64,000 nucleotides of DNA, from the NCBI GenBank assembly GCA_914767885.1, contig CAJZBQ010000021.1:558001-622000 (forward strand), written 5' to 3'. Within the stretch, counting starts at the first letter, position 1, and each line of letters begins with the position of its first letter. The notes under the pieces are model-generated. The model was not told the DNA's origin, searched no databases, and worked only from the letters and a program-made list of their open reading frames with translations. The DNA comes from Blepharisma stoltei. Its lineage: Eukaryota; Ciliophora; Heterotrichea; Heterotrichida; Blepharismidae. Shown here piece by piece: positions 10,764 through 22,423 of the stretch. The position numbers and the translations under genes are program-made.

Positions 10764-12580
10764 ATGGGATGTGTAAAAAGCAAGGATCCAATTTCAAGTA
10801 ACAGAAGAGTATCAGTTGCTGGTGATGTTATCAAAAACCCATCTTTCAATGGTCCAGTCATCCGCTCTGTGACGCAATTACGAATTCACCCTCGCACATT
10901 CTTAAAACTGAAATTTGGAGGACTTTCTAGTGATTATGAGCTATTAGAAATCATCGGAGAAGGCACTTTTGCTGAAGTGAAGAAATGCTATCACAATCCC
11001 TCTCGCAGTTTTAGAGCTCTTAAGAGGATAAACAAAACAGGGCTTCATATTGACCAGTTAGGTGGAAAGCTCCACCTAAAAGAAATGGCGATTCTTCGAG
11101 AGCTGGATCATCCCAACGTTCTTAAATGCTTTGAGTTCTTTGAAGATGATAAAAATTTTTACATTGTCATGGAATATTGTGGAGGTGGTGAACTCTTCAA
11201 AAAGATCCTAGATATTAGCTCCCCATCTCTATGAGCGAACAAAACTTTTACCCAAAAACCCACCCTCCGTGAGCGAACAAAACTGTTTTTAATATAAAAT
11301 TTTTATATTAAAACAAATTGATATATAAGTGTAATTATTATAATGAAATCTCTAGCTAATCTAGATAGCTTGCATTTTAAAACATAAATTTTATATATTA
11401 AATAAATATTAGCTTTCAAATTTTGGCGAATTGGGATTTTTATAGTATCGAAAAAAAAAATTAACATAAATTGTACAAAAAAAATGCAAAAAAAAAAATT
11501 TTTTTGTTCGCTCATGGAGGGGGGAGTAAACGATTTTCTGAAAATGAGGCTGCTGATATCATGTCTCAGTTACTGTCGTGTGTTGCTTACTGTCACAGCA
11601 AAAGAATTGTTCATCGTGATTTAAAGCCTGAAAATATATTGGTGGAAGAAGAAGGGTCATTTAATATAAAAATTGCAGACTTCGGAAGTAGCTGCATGTA
11701 TGACTCAAATAGAGTTATGTCTAAGTGTTTTGGGTCTGCTTATTATATAGCCCCGGAAGTAATCCGAGGACATTACACTGAGCTGTGCGATGAATGAAGT
11801 TGTGGAGTTATCATGTATATATTATTAACTGGAAAACCCCCTTACAGTGGGAAAAATGAAACTGAAATCTTGGAGCAGATAAAAACTAGTCCTCTTAAAA
11901 TATCCCAAGAAAACCTATCTGGACTCTCTGAAGCCTGTGTGCATCTTATCACTCAACTTTTGCAGGTAGATCCTGACTCAAGAATCCCAGCAAAAGATGC
12001 CTTAATTCACCCTTGGATCCAAAGAAGCAGAAGGGCTCGCACAGCTCCAAATCTAAGCAAAGCTTTAAACGAGCTGAGAACCTTCCAGAGAACTACCAAG
12101 CTGAAAGAAGCTATAAGAGTTCACTTGTCAAGCCAAATTATTTCTCAAGAAGATGCCCAAGAATTAAAGCAGTCTTTTCATGCTCTTGACAAAAATGGCG
12201 ATGGAAAAATAACTAAAGAAGAGCTGAGCGAAATCTATAAAATGTCACTTGGACAAGACGAAGCCGTTAAAGAAGCAGAAAGAATCATGGATGAAATAGA
12301 TAGAGATAGGAATGGGTATATAGATTATTCAGAATTCTTACAAATATGTCTTCAAGAAAATCGACACTTAAGTAAGGAAAATCTTATTCAATCGTTTAAA
12401 GTTTTTGATGCGGATAGTGATGGAAAGATCTCTGCTGAAGAGCTGAAGAATGTCCTCGAAACCGATGAATTGGCAGCTGACCATGTGTGGAGTGATCTAA
12501 TAAAGGAAGCAGATACAAACGGAGATGGGGTTATTGACCTTAAGGAGTTTATCTCATTAATGAGCAAAAAACTCAGATAA
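10764..12580 (+). CDS. Calcium-dependent protein kinase (CDPK), interrupted by one MITE IES
   Basis: Ser/Thr kinase activated directly by calcium through C-terminal EF-hands. The N-terminus MGCVKS fits an N-myristoylation and palmitoylation motif, implying membrane attachment. Joined segments 10764-11217 and 11529-12580 give 501 residues. The kinase domain spans about residues 57-310 with HRDLKPEN near 179 and a DFG motif. TGA encodes Trp in CDEWSCGV, the diagnostic subdomain that fixes the genetic code here. Four EF-hand loops follow (DKNGDGKITKEE, DRDRNGYIDYSE, DADSDGKISAEE, DTNGDGVIDLKE), all with complete acidic ligands. The IES lies between ELFKKILDI and KRFSENEA. Stop TAA. Confidence 0.96.
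11219..11526. mobile_element. MITE-A IES in the CDPK gene
   Basis: TA at 11216-11217 and 11527-11528. The left side has two direct TCCGTGAGCGAACAAAA-like motifs; the right side ends TGTTCGCTCATGGAGGGGGGAG. Excision restores ILDI-KRFSENEA. Confidence 0.9.
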
Positions 12581-12840
12581 AGATTTAAATTTAAAATGTG
12601 ATTTTAAATTAAACTCTTTACATAAAGTGTTTCAATTATCATTAAAAAACATAATGAGCACCAAGATTCAAGACCATAGAAACATATATATAATATATAT
12701 TAATCTTGCTGATTAAAATAATCCTAAATGGTTATATATTTGAAATAATTGCATAAAATCTCTAAAAAAAAAATTTCTGATATTATAAAAGTCGTAAAAA
12801 ACCAGATTTTTGTACATGTTTATTAAGTAAGTTCTTAAGT

Positions 12841-14607
12841 ATGGAGAAGCCAAGTGAAAATGATTGTAGTCAAGCTGAAGAAGATGGAGAGGATCTGCAT
12901 AGCTTAGTTGTAAGTCATACAGACAACAGGAATGAAGTTGTGGAAGTCTCGCCAAAAGGACGCTTTTTTAGGGTATAATCTATTTAGTTCAATGACGAAC
13001 TCGGCTCTGGAGCTTTTAAAGTGGTTTATCGAGGTCTAGATAATGACAATGGGTGTGAAGTTGCCTGAAATACCATCAGCTTAAAAAATCTCCCTGAAAG
13101 CGACCGAGTTCATATTGCCGAAGAAGTCAAGCTGAATCGAAGGTTAAATCATCCGAACATAGTCCACTTTATCGCTGCCTGGACAAATCCAAACAAAGAA
13201 GAACTTGTCTTAATAACTGAATTGATCACTGGAGGCTCTCTGAAGCAGTACCTCAAAAAAATCCGCCACCCAAGACTTAAAGTTATCAAGCATTGATGCA
13301 AGGGAATTTTGCAAGGCCTGCAATACCTTCATTCTCAGAAAATAATTCATCGAGATCTGAAGTGTGACAACATCTTTATTATGTCGAACACTGGGGATGT
13401 AAAAATTGGCGATTTTGGTCTATCGACAATTATGAGGAATCAGCTGCAGACTTCAGTTCTAGGAACACCAGAATATATGGCTCCAGAAATCTACGAAGGA
13501 AGCTATGATACCAAAGTAGACGTCTTCTCGTTTGGCATGTGCGTGCTGGAAATGTGCACCTTATCGCCTCCTTATAGAGAGTGCCAGTCACAAGCGGCAA
13601 TATACAAAAAGGTTCTGAACCGGCTACTCCCTGACTCAATACAGACAATCCAAAATGAAGAAGTTAGGAACTTTATTTGTTTATGCTTAGAATTAGTAGA
13701 GACTAGGCCAACAGTAGATGAACTTCTGAAGCATGAGTTCTTGGTAATGGACGAAAAAGACCCCAACAACCACCAGCCTGTTCCTTTAATCAGCTTAAGT
13801 GATGTGAGTCCAAATTCTTTGTCTATGGTTTCGTCTCCCAAATCAGCGGAAAACGCTCAAATAGAGAGCTCTTTAATTATAAAAGATAATCTTGGGATCC
13901 TCAGGCAAGTCAGCTTCACTTTTGATTTTGCCTCTGACACTCCTGAAAAAGTGGCAGAAGAAATGGTGCAGGAACTTGATTTAGATCCTGCTCTCGTGAT
14001 CCCAATAGCTAATGAAATAGAAATGCTCGTTTTCTCTAGCAAGTCCTACAAGCAGATAAGTGTTACTAGCGACCCTCGCACAGAAGATTTAATTGATATA
14101 GCGCCAGTGCCAGAGCAAAACCCAGAAATGCAAATAAAAGTCCCCACGAACTTCTTCAGCGACCATTGTGCCTATTCATCAAAAACTCTTAACCGCTCCA
14201 ATTCTACAATAAGTGAGTCAAAGATGGTCGAGCTGAATATTGAAGATCTTGTGATTAGCGAAGAACCAGGCTTGGAATATTATAAGCGAGACCCCTCTCA
14301 AGAGAATGAGAATGGAGAAGACGAGTTCAGTGAGGCTGACATTGTTTCACTGAGACGAGGTTCGCCTCAAAATAACAGAAAAGTTGTAAAACAGCTGCAG
14401 AGGGCGTTGGGAGAAGTCCTCAAGACACATGTGAAGGTGGATGGGTTTTTTGGGAAAAAAGTTGAATCGTTGATTAAGGAGTTCCAAGAAGCTCATGGAA
14501 TCGCACCTGATGGCTTGATCTCATCAGATTTATGGAGCTGCTTGATGAGCGAGTTCACGAGGTGCAAAGAGGGGTCTCTTGGGGATATTATTATTCCAAC
14601 AGAATAA
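12841..14607 (+). CDS. WNK: WNK-type protein kinase with C-terminal peptidoglycan-binding-like domain
   Basis: 583 residues after removal of the 15-nt intron at 12973-12987. The kinase domain begins RFFRFNDELGSGAFK. The glycine loop carries Lys (GAFK) while strand 3 reads EVAWNT, with no catalytic Lys there: the WNK hallmark. HRDLKCDNIF follows near residue 165, then DFGLSTI. A PASK/FRAY-homology-like domain (SFTFDFASDTPEKVAEEMV) lies near residues 350-400, as in WNK and OSR1. The last 75 residues (LQRALGEV..KVDGFFG..FQEAHGIAPDGLI) look like a PG_binding_1 repeat, which I do not know from other WNKs. TGA codes Trp in VAWN and KHWC. Stop TAA followed by TAG. WNKs typically control ion transport and osmotic response. 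Confidence 0.93.
12973..12987 (+). other. 15-nt intron in WNK gene
   Basis: GTATAATCTATTTAG. Its removal joins RFFR to FNDELGSGAFK. Confidence 0.9.
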
Positions 14608-14719
14608 TAGAATGGTGACATAGTTAATCTTTGATTACATGCTAGTTGGATTTAATCATAATTTATTTTATTAATAAGATTTTAAAACCACTTAAAATAG
14701 TAAGTATGTTGATTATCAT

Positions 14720-15681
14720 CTAAATGACCAGGATAAACCAGCCTAGAAATAGGTAGAAAAGAATCACTGGATACTCTGCTAACTCCCCTCCTCCATGAGC
14801 GCAGAAAAAATTGTTCAATTTTTTTATTGTCAAATGCTTTTCAAAATTTAAAAAAATTCCAACTCATAAAAATTGAGTAGTAAAGATTAATTTAACTTGC
14901 GAAAATTATGTTTTAAAATGCAATTTGTTTAAAATTGAATAGAATTAGTTAGAAATTTCATTATACTAACAATCACTAATATATCAAAATATTTTTTCAC
15001 AAAAAATATGTATGTTTAAAAAATTTTTTGTTTACTCACGGAGGGTGGATTTTTTTAATGGTTTTGTTCGCTAGGAGGGGGGAGTAAAACTTTTCTGCTC
15101 TCTGGCACAAGTTGGGTCATAAAACCAATTGATGACAGTGTAGACCATGCAAATCCTGCTAAAACAATCGGAATTTTGATATAAGGCACAAATCCCAAAA
15201 TGATTACAAGTAATGATGCCACATTCATCGGGAAAATGCAATACCCAAGCAAGCATACACTTTGGAAGAATGATACATTCCCTCCAAGAAGCTGGGCGTT
15301 GATAGTTACAATTGCAGCACCAACCCAAACAACAACAAATACTATCCCGAACACCAAACTTGCAGTGTCTTGTTCAGAATTTCCTGATGAACTTGATATT
15401 GACAAAGTAAGTGCCAAAAATAAGCAAAGAAGTAGAGGTCCCCATAAATCCCAGTCTCGAAGCTGTTTGGCTTTTTCCTGCTCAGCAGATCTAGGGATCA
15501 GCACATATTTCAGCTTAAATGCAATTCTCTTTAAATCGCGCAACTAAATATTTCTTACAATTGTTTCAGATACTGGCTCTTCAAGTGTATTTTCTGCTTC
15601 TGGTTGAGCTCCACCCATATGGCCAAGCTGATCACTTCTAGGACCTTGTTGAAGAGTGATGTTACCACTAAGTCCAGCCAT
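14720..15681 (-). CDS. YIPF6: Yip1-domain protein YIPF6, interrupted by one MITE IES
   Basis: Multi-span Golgi/ER membrane protein binding Rab GTPases. 213 residues: ATG at 15681, a 15-nt intron at 15544-15558, and a MITE-A at 14783-15084 cutting off the last 19 residues. The core RDWDLWGPLLLCLFLALTL and AQLLGGNVSFFQSVCLLGYC are typical of YIPF6, and about five hydrophobic helices are visible. Joining gives ESRKVL-AEYPVILFYLFLGW, matching the conserved end of YIPF6 (NRKALAVYPVFLFY). Without excision the last helix would be lost. Stop TAG. Confidence 0.95.
14783..15084. mobile_element. MITE-A IES in YIPF6
   Basis: Flanked by TAA (14780-14782 and 15085-15087). The left terminus is CTCCCCTCCTCCATGAGCG; the right side has two copies of the terminus, with ACTCACGGAGGGTGG inside and CGCTAGGAGGGGGGAG outside. 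Confidence 0.9.
15544..15558 (-). other. 15-nt intron in YIPF6
   Basis: GTAAGAAATATTTAG on the minus strand. Splicing joins ..EPVSETI to LRDLKRIAFK. Confidence 0.9.
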
Positions 15682-16111
15682 TATAAAAATAAGATTTTAG
15701 CAGATAAAAATTAATTCCAATACACACATAAAACTTAAGGATTAGCCAATAAATGAGAAAGCGGACAAAATATCATAAATATTCATACTTTTTGACTAAT
15801 AAAATTCATTTTATTATTAATGGCGAGTTTGGCTAGATTTAATTATTAGCTGGAGCTATTATCTGCGTTGCATCATATCATTTCTCCTCTTTTGAGTCAA
15901 AAGTATTGACAAAGCTTTTTTTAAAAGAAACTCTTTATAAAACAGAAATCTTTTATGTTTCATTTCTATAAATACTCAGAATCAAAAGGTTTAGAGTTAG
16001 TTTTCAACTAAGTATATCTTGCTTTCTAAATTATCTATTAAATCCTCTCTGGTAAATTCCATAATTTGATTTATAAAATATCAATGCCAAAGATGTAATA
16101 TAGAAATTAAT
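15682..16111. other. Intergenic AT-rich region
   Basis: A divergent promoter region of 430 bp between YIPF6 and the next gene. No ORF, RNA gene or repeat recognised. Confidence 0.5.
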
Positions 16112-19100
16112 ATGTTTGATTTTCAATCTTCTCAAGTTTCGCAAGGCCCATTCACTACATCCCACAAAAACCAAAGAATCTTTCGAGCTAGTTTTTCTCC
16201 CATACATAATAAAAGAAAGTTGAATAATCAAAAAAACGTGTACTACCCAGATGAAGTAGAAATCCTCCAACCTGAGAAGCCTATTTCTTCAAAGCGCGCC
16301 CTAGAACTCTTGCATCAACTAAAAGAGCAGCCACAAACTTCACATCTTATCAAGAAAGAATTCCTGAGAAGTAAAACTACAGAACCTGATCCTTTTGAGC
16401 TCCAAAAAAAGATTTCGTTGGAAATGCATCCTCTATGGCAGGAGAGTTTGAAAGTTTGGCTAAATGCAATAGAACCTGAAGTCACCGCAAGATCTGATGG
16501 TGAAACAATCCAAACAATTTCATATGACAAATTCAAGGACCTTCGGCTCTGCATCTACATGTCTCTAAACCCAGAATTCAAATACGAAGATGCTCTTTGC
16601 GACATATGAGAAGAATGAGTAATTCTTACTAATTCTCACAAAGAATTGAGAGTGCTGAGAGAATATGACTTCTCCAACGGTTCACTCAACTATAAATATC
16701 TATCGAAGTTTTTGCAGGAAATTGTTTCGAGAATGAGCCCACATCTTGATCCTATTAGCTATGTTTTCATTTTCAACTCGATCATGATGAACTCGTCGGA
16801 TGGAGAAAGCATTGAAGAATCCAAACTCAGGAACTGGAGAAAAATAAGCAAGTTTCCGGCTGCCTTTTTTGATATTATCAAGAAATTGTCGACGAAAAAC
16901 CCTAGAAAGGTAGAGTTTACGCAATGGTTCCAGCAAAATTTTGCACATCTTTCTGACATGCAAATGCATGTAACAAATTTGTTGATGGCAGTTTTTCCTG
17001 AGGACAACCGAATTCATGATTTATGGAGAAAGTTTGTGACTCCAAACACGAGTGCGATTTTAGTTGAATGCATTGAAACTCTGAATAATGCTTTGAAGAG
17101 CAATGGAGCACTTGGAGCTGAATTTAGTCCCTTAAGAGACCAAAAAGTTAGGCTCCCTGGCAGGTTAAAAACAAGAGAGGGGGAAGTTAATGAAGAGCCA
17201 AAAAAGGTAGAAGTGCTCAGGGATGTAAAGCTGCCAATAATAGGTAAGTCTTGCTTGCCTAATAAAGAAGGCTCTATTGAAGAAGTATCAAGAGATACCT
17301 CAAAGGATCTTCAGATTTCAGATGCGATCATACTGAATTCTGATTCAAAAAACCAACTTTCAATTATAGAAGACAGGTCTATGAAGACTTTAGAAGTGCT
17401 TAACTCGCCTCTTTAAGCAGGGAGATTAATTTTTTTTTAATAAATTTTATATTGGAATTGCTTTTAAAATTCACAATTAGCAAAAATTGAAAATTAAAAT
17501 TAATTTTATTTATAAAATTTATGTTTTTAAAATGAAACTTGCTGAAATTCAGCAGAATTAGTAGGAATTTCATTGTACTACAATCATTTATATATCGAAA
17601 TTCTCACGATAAATATTTGATTATTAAAAAAATTTTGTTTATTGGTTTTTCTCAAAGAATAGTGATTTTCCAATTGTTTTGTTCGCCCTCAGAGGGGTAA
17701 GAATTTCCAAAAGGCCAGCAGCTTAATCTCTAAATTCACAAATAAATCGTTGGAGTCTGGAGTGCAATCTCCAGAAAGCGAGAAGTTTATGTCTCCCAGG
17801 TTTACACCTGAGGATCGCGAATTCAAGCTTCAGCTAAAGCCAAAGGATGCTGATAGCAATCCTATTCATAGCCAAATGGCGCAGTCTCCAATGAGCACAT
17901 TGCTGAGCAAAAAGAGATTTTCAACTCCTCATCTTCGGGCAAGAAAAGAAGAAATTAATCCAAGAAGTGAATATACATAAAATGGCGTATGGCGACCGAC
18001 CCGTCCTCTCAGTGACGGTAACCCATGTATATCCGGGCATGGTTTTCTGAAGAAGCGACTTAGCCCAGCAATATCTGGACCCTGGTGGCGACCCGGGACA
18101 AACACAGACCCGCTGATCGTGTCCAGATCCTAGGGCAGTTAGGAGCATCTTCTTTTTCCAGCAGCGCCCAAGCCAGTGGGTGCCCGAAATGGAGCTGGTG
18201 ACTTACCTGCTCAAGCTGCTACTGTGGTCTGCCCCGAATCGCGGAAGCGATTGAGAATTTTCTCAAGCGGATAAGCTGGGAAAAGGGGAGGCAGATTAGA
18301 CGACAAGGCGGTCTCTCCAGTCAAAAGGGCCCCAAAACGGGGCGATCTGGACAACCGGAGGCAAAGACTGGTGTAATTCGGGGCGGAAGGCTGAGTTGGA
18401 AATGGTGGTGCCCGGCGACGGTCGGCGACGACCCAATAGGGCAACCCACTACCGAGAAACCAGGAGTTTCGGCCTGGGCTCAGAGAACCAGTGATGGAAG
18501 TCCATCCTTTTCGCTCGTGCCGACACAGCTCCTTAAGGAGCGCGGAGGAATGCCACGCATGGAAGCAGGGACCTTAAATACATATCGCTTAATTATTATT
18601 ATTATTATTATTAATCCAAGAAGTGAAATCTTAGCTTCACCATTAAACAGGAGGAACACTGCTCATTCTGCTAAAGAAAGTACAGTAAAACGAATTTTAA
18701 AGTCTTATGATTCCAAGCCTTCAAAATTAGAAGATAAAAGCGATTCCAAAGACTCTTCTATTATCCTGGTAAATGGGAAAACCCCAGTTATGTATTATTA
18801 TGACAGACCACAAAGTAAGCCAAGGGCATCTGAAACACGAAGTGATAGAAGAGACAAATCCAGGATAGCGAATCTTTGGGACAGAAGAAGCAATGATCCA
18901 AAATACAATGGAGAAGCCATTTGAAATGAGTTTTTAAACAAAATGAATAAGTATGTTTTAGTAAACAAAAGACCGCCAACTAAGAAGAGTGACAAGCGAA
19001 GTATGCAAAAGGTAATGCTAAACTATGCAAAGCAAAGGGAGGAGTATTGAAAAAATAAAGTCGAAGCCAGCATATATGGAGAAAATATAAATACCCAGTC

Positions 19101-19910
19101 AGCGTACTTAGAAATTGATGTTGCTAACTCTCCCCCCCCTTTAAATTGGAACTAAAAATTTTGTTCCAATTTAAAGGGGGGTTAAAAAAATATTTTTAAA
19201 AAAAAATTAATTATAAAATTTTTTATAAAAAAAAAAAATTTCAAAAATTTATCGAATTAGATTAATAAATTTGTTTAATAAAATGCTATTTACTCTTTAT
19301 CCTTTAAAACAAGCAAGATATAACTAAAATTTTATTATTAATTAATACGCCAATATTAATTGGTATCAAAACTATTTACACAAAAATTATTATTTTTATT
19401 GATAACAAAAAAAATTAAAAAAAACAAAATTTTAGAAAATTTATCAATCAAAGTGCTAATTTTGTTCAAATAAGATAATTATTTATACTATATTCTTTAA
19501 AATAAAGCAAGAGATAAGTAAATTTTGAATTTTTGTAAAGAAATTCGTATTGGATTTATATCAAAGCTGTTTATATAAAAAAAATATCATTTTTATCAAA
19601 AAAAAAAAAATTTTTTTGAAATTTTTTAAAACAATTACAATTAAGGATAATAAATTTATTTAAATAAGATGCTCTTTATACTCTATTCTTTTAAACAAGA
19701 GCAGGATATAACTAATTTTTTTAATTTTAGTTAAGAAGAAACATTTAAATTATATCGAAACTTTTTACATAAAAATTATGATTTATTATATAAAATTTTT
19801 TATTATAAAATTAAATTTTGTTCCAATTTAAAGGGGGGTTAATTTACCAAAAAAGTGAAAATTTTACCTATATTTTGTTCCAATTTAAAGGGGGGGGGAG
19901 TAAGTCATAG
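16112..19910 (+). CDS. Unknown 689-residue protein split by a MITE-A, a retroposon-like insert and a MITE-B
   Basis: Not a recognised family. Segments 16112-17403, 17701-17971, 18628-19127 and 19904-19910 join exactly to 690 codons ending TAG. The N-terminal 350 residues look like a compact helical domain (MSPHLDPISYVFIFNSIMMN, FTQWFQQNFAHLSDMQ); the rest is polar, Ser/Lys-rich and probably disordered. TGA is used as Trp several times (CDIWEEWV, EAIWNEFL). The retroposon-like insert falls between residues NPRSE and ILASPL, inside the disordered part. The MITE-B removes only the last two residues and the stop, so the true stop lies beyond it. Gene order gives no functional clue. Confidence 0.8.
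17404..17697. mobile_element. MITE-A IES
   Basis: TAA at 17401-17403 and 17698-17700. The left end CTCGCCTCTTTAAGC and right end TTCGCCCTCAGAGGGG are decayed termini. Joining gives TLEVL-KNFQKASS and bypasses the TAA at 17414. Confidence 0.85.
17972..18609 (+). mobile_element. Retroposon-like insert in a coding region, (ATT)n tail
   Basis: Flanked by a perfect 18-bp target duplication, attaatccaagaagtgaa (17954-17971 and 18610-18627). It starts tatacataaaATGGCG, ends in an ATT microsatellite, and is about 55% G+C against roughly 30% around it. All of this is typical of target-primed retroposition. Removing it with one repeat copy joins NPRSE to ILASPL in frame. No reverse-transcriptase motif is visible, so it is non-autonomous or truncated. 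Confidence 0.9.
19128..19900. mobile_element. MITE-B, uninterrupted copy, acting as an IES
   Basis: TAA at 19125-19127 and 19901-19903. The left end has two opposed termini forming a hairpin (TTTAAATTGGAAC..GTTCCAATTTAAA); the right end has two direct copies separated by about 55 bp. Excision gives ..EIDVAKS and stop TAG. It is the best reference copy for MITE-B in the window. Confidence 0.92.
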
Positions 19911-19951
19911 TATATCTAAAATGTTATTGTAATTTAAAATTATTATAATTA

Positions 19952-20383
19952 ATGATAAAAGGGGTAAAAAGGATCTTTAAAAGATGCAAAGCTTTCATCC
20001 AAGACTCCAGGCTTAAGAGAATAGAAATAGGAACTGATATGCATGGAAATATTTATTACCAACACTATGATGATCTTGATTTTCCAACTAAAAGAGAAGT
20101 AGAGTACAAGGGCGACTGAAGGGATGCAATTATGGATCCAGTGTGGAGTCGGTGGCTCAATGGGTATGATATTCAACCTCCAAGCAAAGATGAAATAGAA
20201 AATAGCTATCAATCTTATCTCAATAGGAAAAAGATCGGAGAAGAGTGAGATAAAAAGGACGAATTATTAATGCAAAACTACAGAGAAGCCATGAAAAAGA
20301 TTAGTTCTATACGAAACGACAACAAAGAATTTGTCCCAGAGGTTTGGACTCCACCTCAGCTTAATAAAAATAAGAAATATTAA
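19952..20383 (+). CDS. NDUFAF2: NDUFA12/NDUFAF2-family complex I protein
   Basis: 143 residues, ATG 19952 to TAA 20383, with two TGA Trp codons (GDWRD, EEWDK) that hide it from standard-code ORF finders. The family core is clear: IGTDMHGNIYYQ, KREVEYKGD, DPVWSRWLNG, PPSKDEI. The PP(S/T)xxEI ending resembles the assembly factor NDUFAF2 more than the structural subunit NDUFA12, but paralogue assignment by eye is uncertain. It should act in the mitochondrial matrix arm of complex I. It lies only 41 bp after the previous stop. Confidence 0.85.
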
Positions 20384-20389
20384 TTATTT

Positions 20390-20608
20390 ATGTATCCTCC
20401 AGATCTAATCATAAGTCTTTTTATTTCATTATCGTTATTATTTTCTTTACATAAAATACAAGCATGAATTATAAGTGCCTATTTAGCCAAATTCCTTTAT
20501 GTGGGAAATCTTATTATCTGTTTCTTATTTAATGAGCTTCAAAACTTTCCGAGCGCTTATAAAGCAACTGTATGGTCTTTAGAATGTGAGAGCATCAAGC
20601 TCTTTTAG
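20390..20608 (+). CDS. Small hydrophobic ORF
   Basis: 72 residues starting 6 bp after the NDUFAF2-like stop. It contains one strong hydrophobic stretch (LIISLFISLSLLFSLHKIQ), one TGA Trp (QAWIIS) and a second hydrophobic stretch (FLYVGNLIICFLF). Not recognised. It may be a two-helix membrane protein or an extension of a gene whose joins I could not solve. Confidence 0.4.
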
Positions 20609-20638
20609 CTATATTTTAGTATTCATATAGTATAAAAA

Positions 20639-20794
20639 ATGAATAATAGCATTTCAATACCATTGGATGCCCATAGATGAAAATTGTTACGATCAACAAA
20701 TTGAAAAAAGAAGCCAGCATCTAATCATTTCTATAATGATTTTGTGCTGCTGTCAGTGCTTATATCAGTTATTAAAAATCTTAAAAAAGGTTAA
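20639..20794 (+). CDS. Small ORF, possibly the second part of the preceding one
   Basis: 51 residues (MNNSISIPLDAHRWKLL..), with two TGA codons read as Trp in protein-like contexts (HRWKLL, TNWKKK), ending TAA just before a MITE-A. No family recognised. No 15-nt intron or TA pair clearly links it to the ORF ending at 20608. Confidence 0.35.
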
Positions 20795-20803
20795 TTTTAT
20801 TTA

Positions 20804-21192
20804 CTCCCCCCCCCCCTCCGTGAGCGAACAAAACCATTAGAAAAATCGCCATTTTTTGACCAAAAACCCACCCTCCGTGAGTGAACAAAAATATTTTTAA
20901 TAGAAAAAATTTTAATAGAAAAAAAATTTTGCTATATAAGTGATAATTAGTATAATGAAATCTAGAGCTAATTCTGTTTAATTTTAAACAAATTGCGTTT
21001 TAAAACATAAATTTTGCAAATTAAATTAGTATTTGCTTCCCAATTTTTGCAAATTAGGATTTTTTTTAAATTTCGAAAAAAAATATTTTTTATAAATTTA
21101 TATATATAAATTGTTTTTAAAAAAAAAAATTATTAACCCCCCTCCGTGAGTGAACAAAATTTTTTTGTTCGCTCACGGAGGGGGGGGGGGAG
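20804..21192. mobile_element. MITE-A, near-complete copy
   Basis: TTA at 20801-20803 and 21193-21195. The left side has two direct termini (spacer CCATTAGAAAAATCGCC..); the right side has a perfect inverted pair. No coding sequence seems to be interrupted. Confidence 0.92.
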
Positions 21193-21304
21193 TTAGGAGA
21201 TTTTAGTTCTCTTGTAGCTTGTTTTGACTATCTTGAGCACTTAGTTAAGTGTAAAATTATTCTTTCCATAAATTAAAGAAGGCAAAACAGAAATTATTTA
21301 CCTT

Positions 21305-21427
21305 TTAATTAAAGAATAGTTTCTTAATCACACCCTGTAAGGCAGAAATTGCATGGGGTTCTGACTTCGTGCAGAGCAAAAAGATGTGTAAAGCGAATAT
21401 TTGGATAAATTTAGTAGTTTGAGCCAT
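21305..21427 (-). CDS. Possible 40-residue secreted peptide
   Basis: ATG 21427 to TAA 21305. The first 22 residues (TTKFIQIFALHIFLLCTK) resemble a signal peptide. It is too short to be sure of, and no intron or IES join that extends it was found. Confidence 0.3.
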   Translation of the reverse strand: MAQTTKFIQIFALHIFLLCTKSEPHAISALQGVIKKLFFN

Positions 21428-21532
21428 CTTTTCAGATGTCCTTGAAGTTATTTATTTTTGATTGCTATCAATTTAATTTAAAATTTCTAATTACCCAAAC
21501 CTGAGAAAAGAGATTAAATTTAATAAATAATT

Positions 21533-22423
21533 TTAACTAGCGTTAAATTTCTCATCAATAACACGATTCAAAAACTCATAGAATTCCCTTTTCTCATGCA
21601 TTCTCTCCTCATAAATGCTTCCGCTGAAGTTCATTATTTTATTTCTCAAAGTATCCATCAGGTAATACATAATGTGCTTTGTCCCAAAATTAATGAGCCA
21701 CTGTGGCAAGAAAAACTATATAAAAATCACAATATTGGCATCAGCCTGGGTGATAAAGACGATTTTGGTCTGAGTAGGAGAAATTGCTTGAGCATACAAG
21801 CAGCCTATGTTCACACTCATTCTTTTCTTCCCTCCAGCTGGAGGAGGAACCTCAAAGTTCATATAATAAGGAGAACGAGGCGACCTCATCACTATGCAAA
21901 TCGCCTTTTCAGACAGAACTGGAAAGGCAGCAAACTCCAGCATGCACTCTCTATCAGCGAGAGGCCATGGAAACCAGAAGTTGTAACGTGCAAATTTCCT
22001 CGTTTTGGTTGGTTCTTCATAAACAAGGACTTCTTTAAGAACATCAACCCTATATGTAAGTTACCATGTAGGAACAAGGTCAATTTCAGAGAGAAACGGA
22101 AGAACTTGATGCAGATTGGCGTCGACGATTGCAGTAGCGCGGGTCAGAAAGTCGTGCCCAGAGCCCTTGCTTTCAGTTTTGATGTTGTGCTTGTTGATGA
22201 TGACCTTCCAGTCGTCTCCTCTGATGTCACTTATGCAGGTTTCGAAGGCATCCATGTCTTCAATGAACTTGGCGAACTCAATGCTCTTGGAAAGCTGGTC
22301 TCTGAAACTTGAGTCTTCCTCACAGCATTTTTCAAGCTTTTTGTGATATTTTAGCAGACCATCTAAATCATCGTGGTAGAAAGCTTCTTTAAAGCTCAGA
22401 AGGCACTTTTCGAATTTTGGCAT
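21533..22423 (-). CDS. START-domain lipid-binding protein
   Basis: 286 residues from ATG 22423 after removing two 15-nt introns (22050-22064, which splits a TGG codon, and 21716-21730). The first 60 residues are helical and cysteine-containing. Residues about 70-280 form a START domain: RATAIVDANLHQVLPFLSE, YNFWFPWPLADRECML, MNFEVPPPAGGKKRMSV, TKIVFITQADANI, PQWLINFGTKHIMYYL. START proteins bind a single lipid or sterol in a closed groove and move it between membranes; which lipid cannot be said. Stop TAA. Confidence 0.88.
21716..21730 (-). other. 15-nt intron in START gene
   Basis: GTGATTTTTATATAG on the minus strand, with a GTG rather than GTA donor. Splicing joins ADANI to FFLPQWLINF. Confidence 0.88.
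22050..22064 (-). other. 15-nt intron in START gene
   Basis: GTAACTTACATATAG on the minus strand. It splits Trp codon TG|G in VPTW-VDVLKE. Confidence 0.88.

Noticed and set aside
15200-15547. Plus-strand 115-codon ORF
   Set aside because: It is the antisense shadow of YIPF6, which has clear domain, intron and C-terminal evidence.
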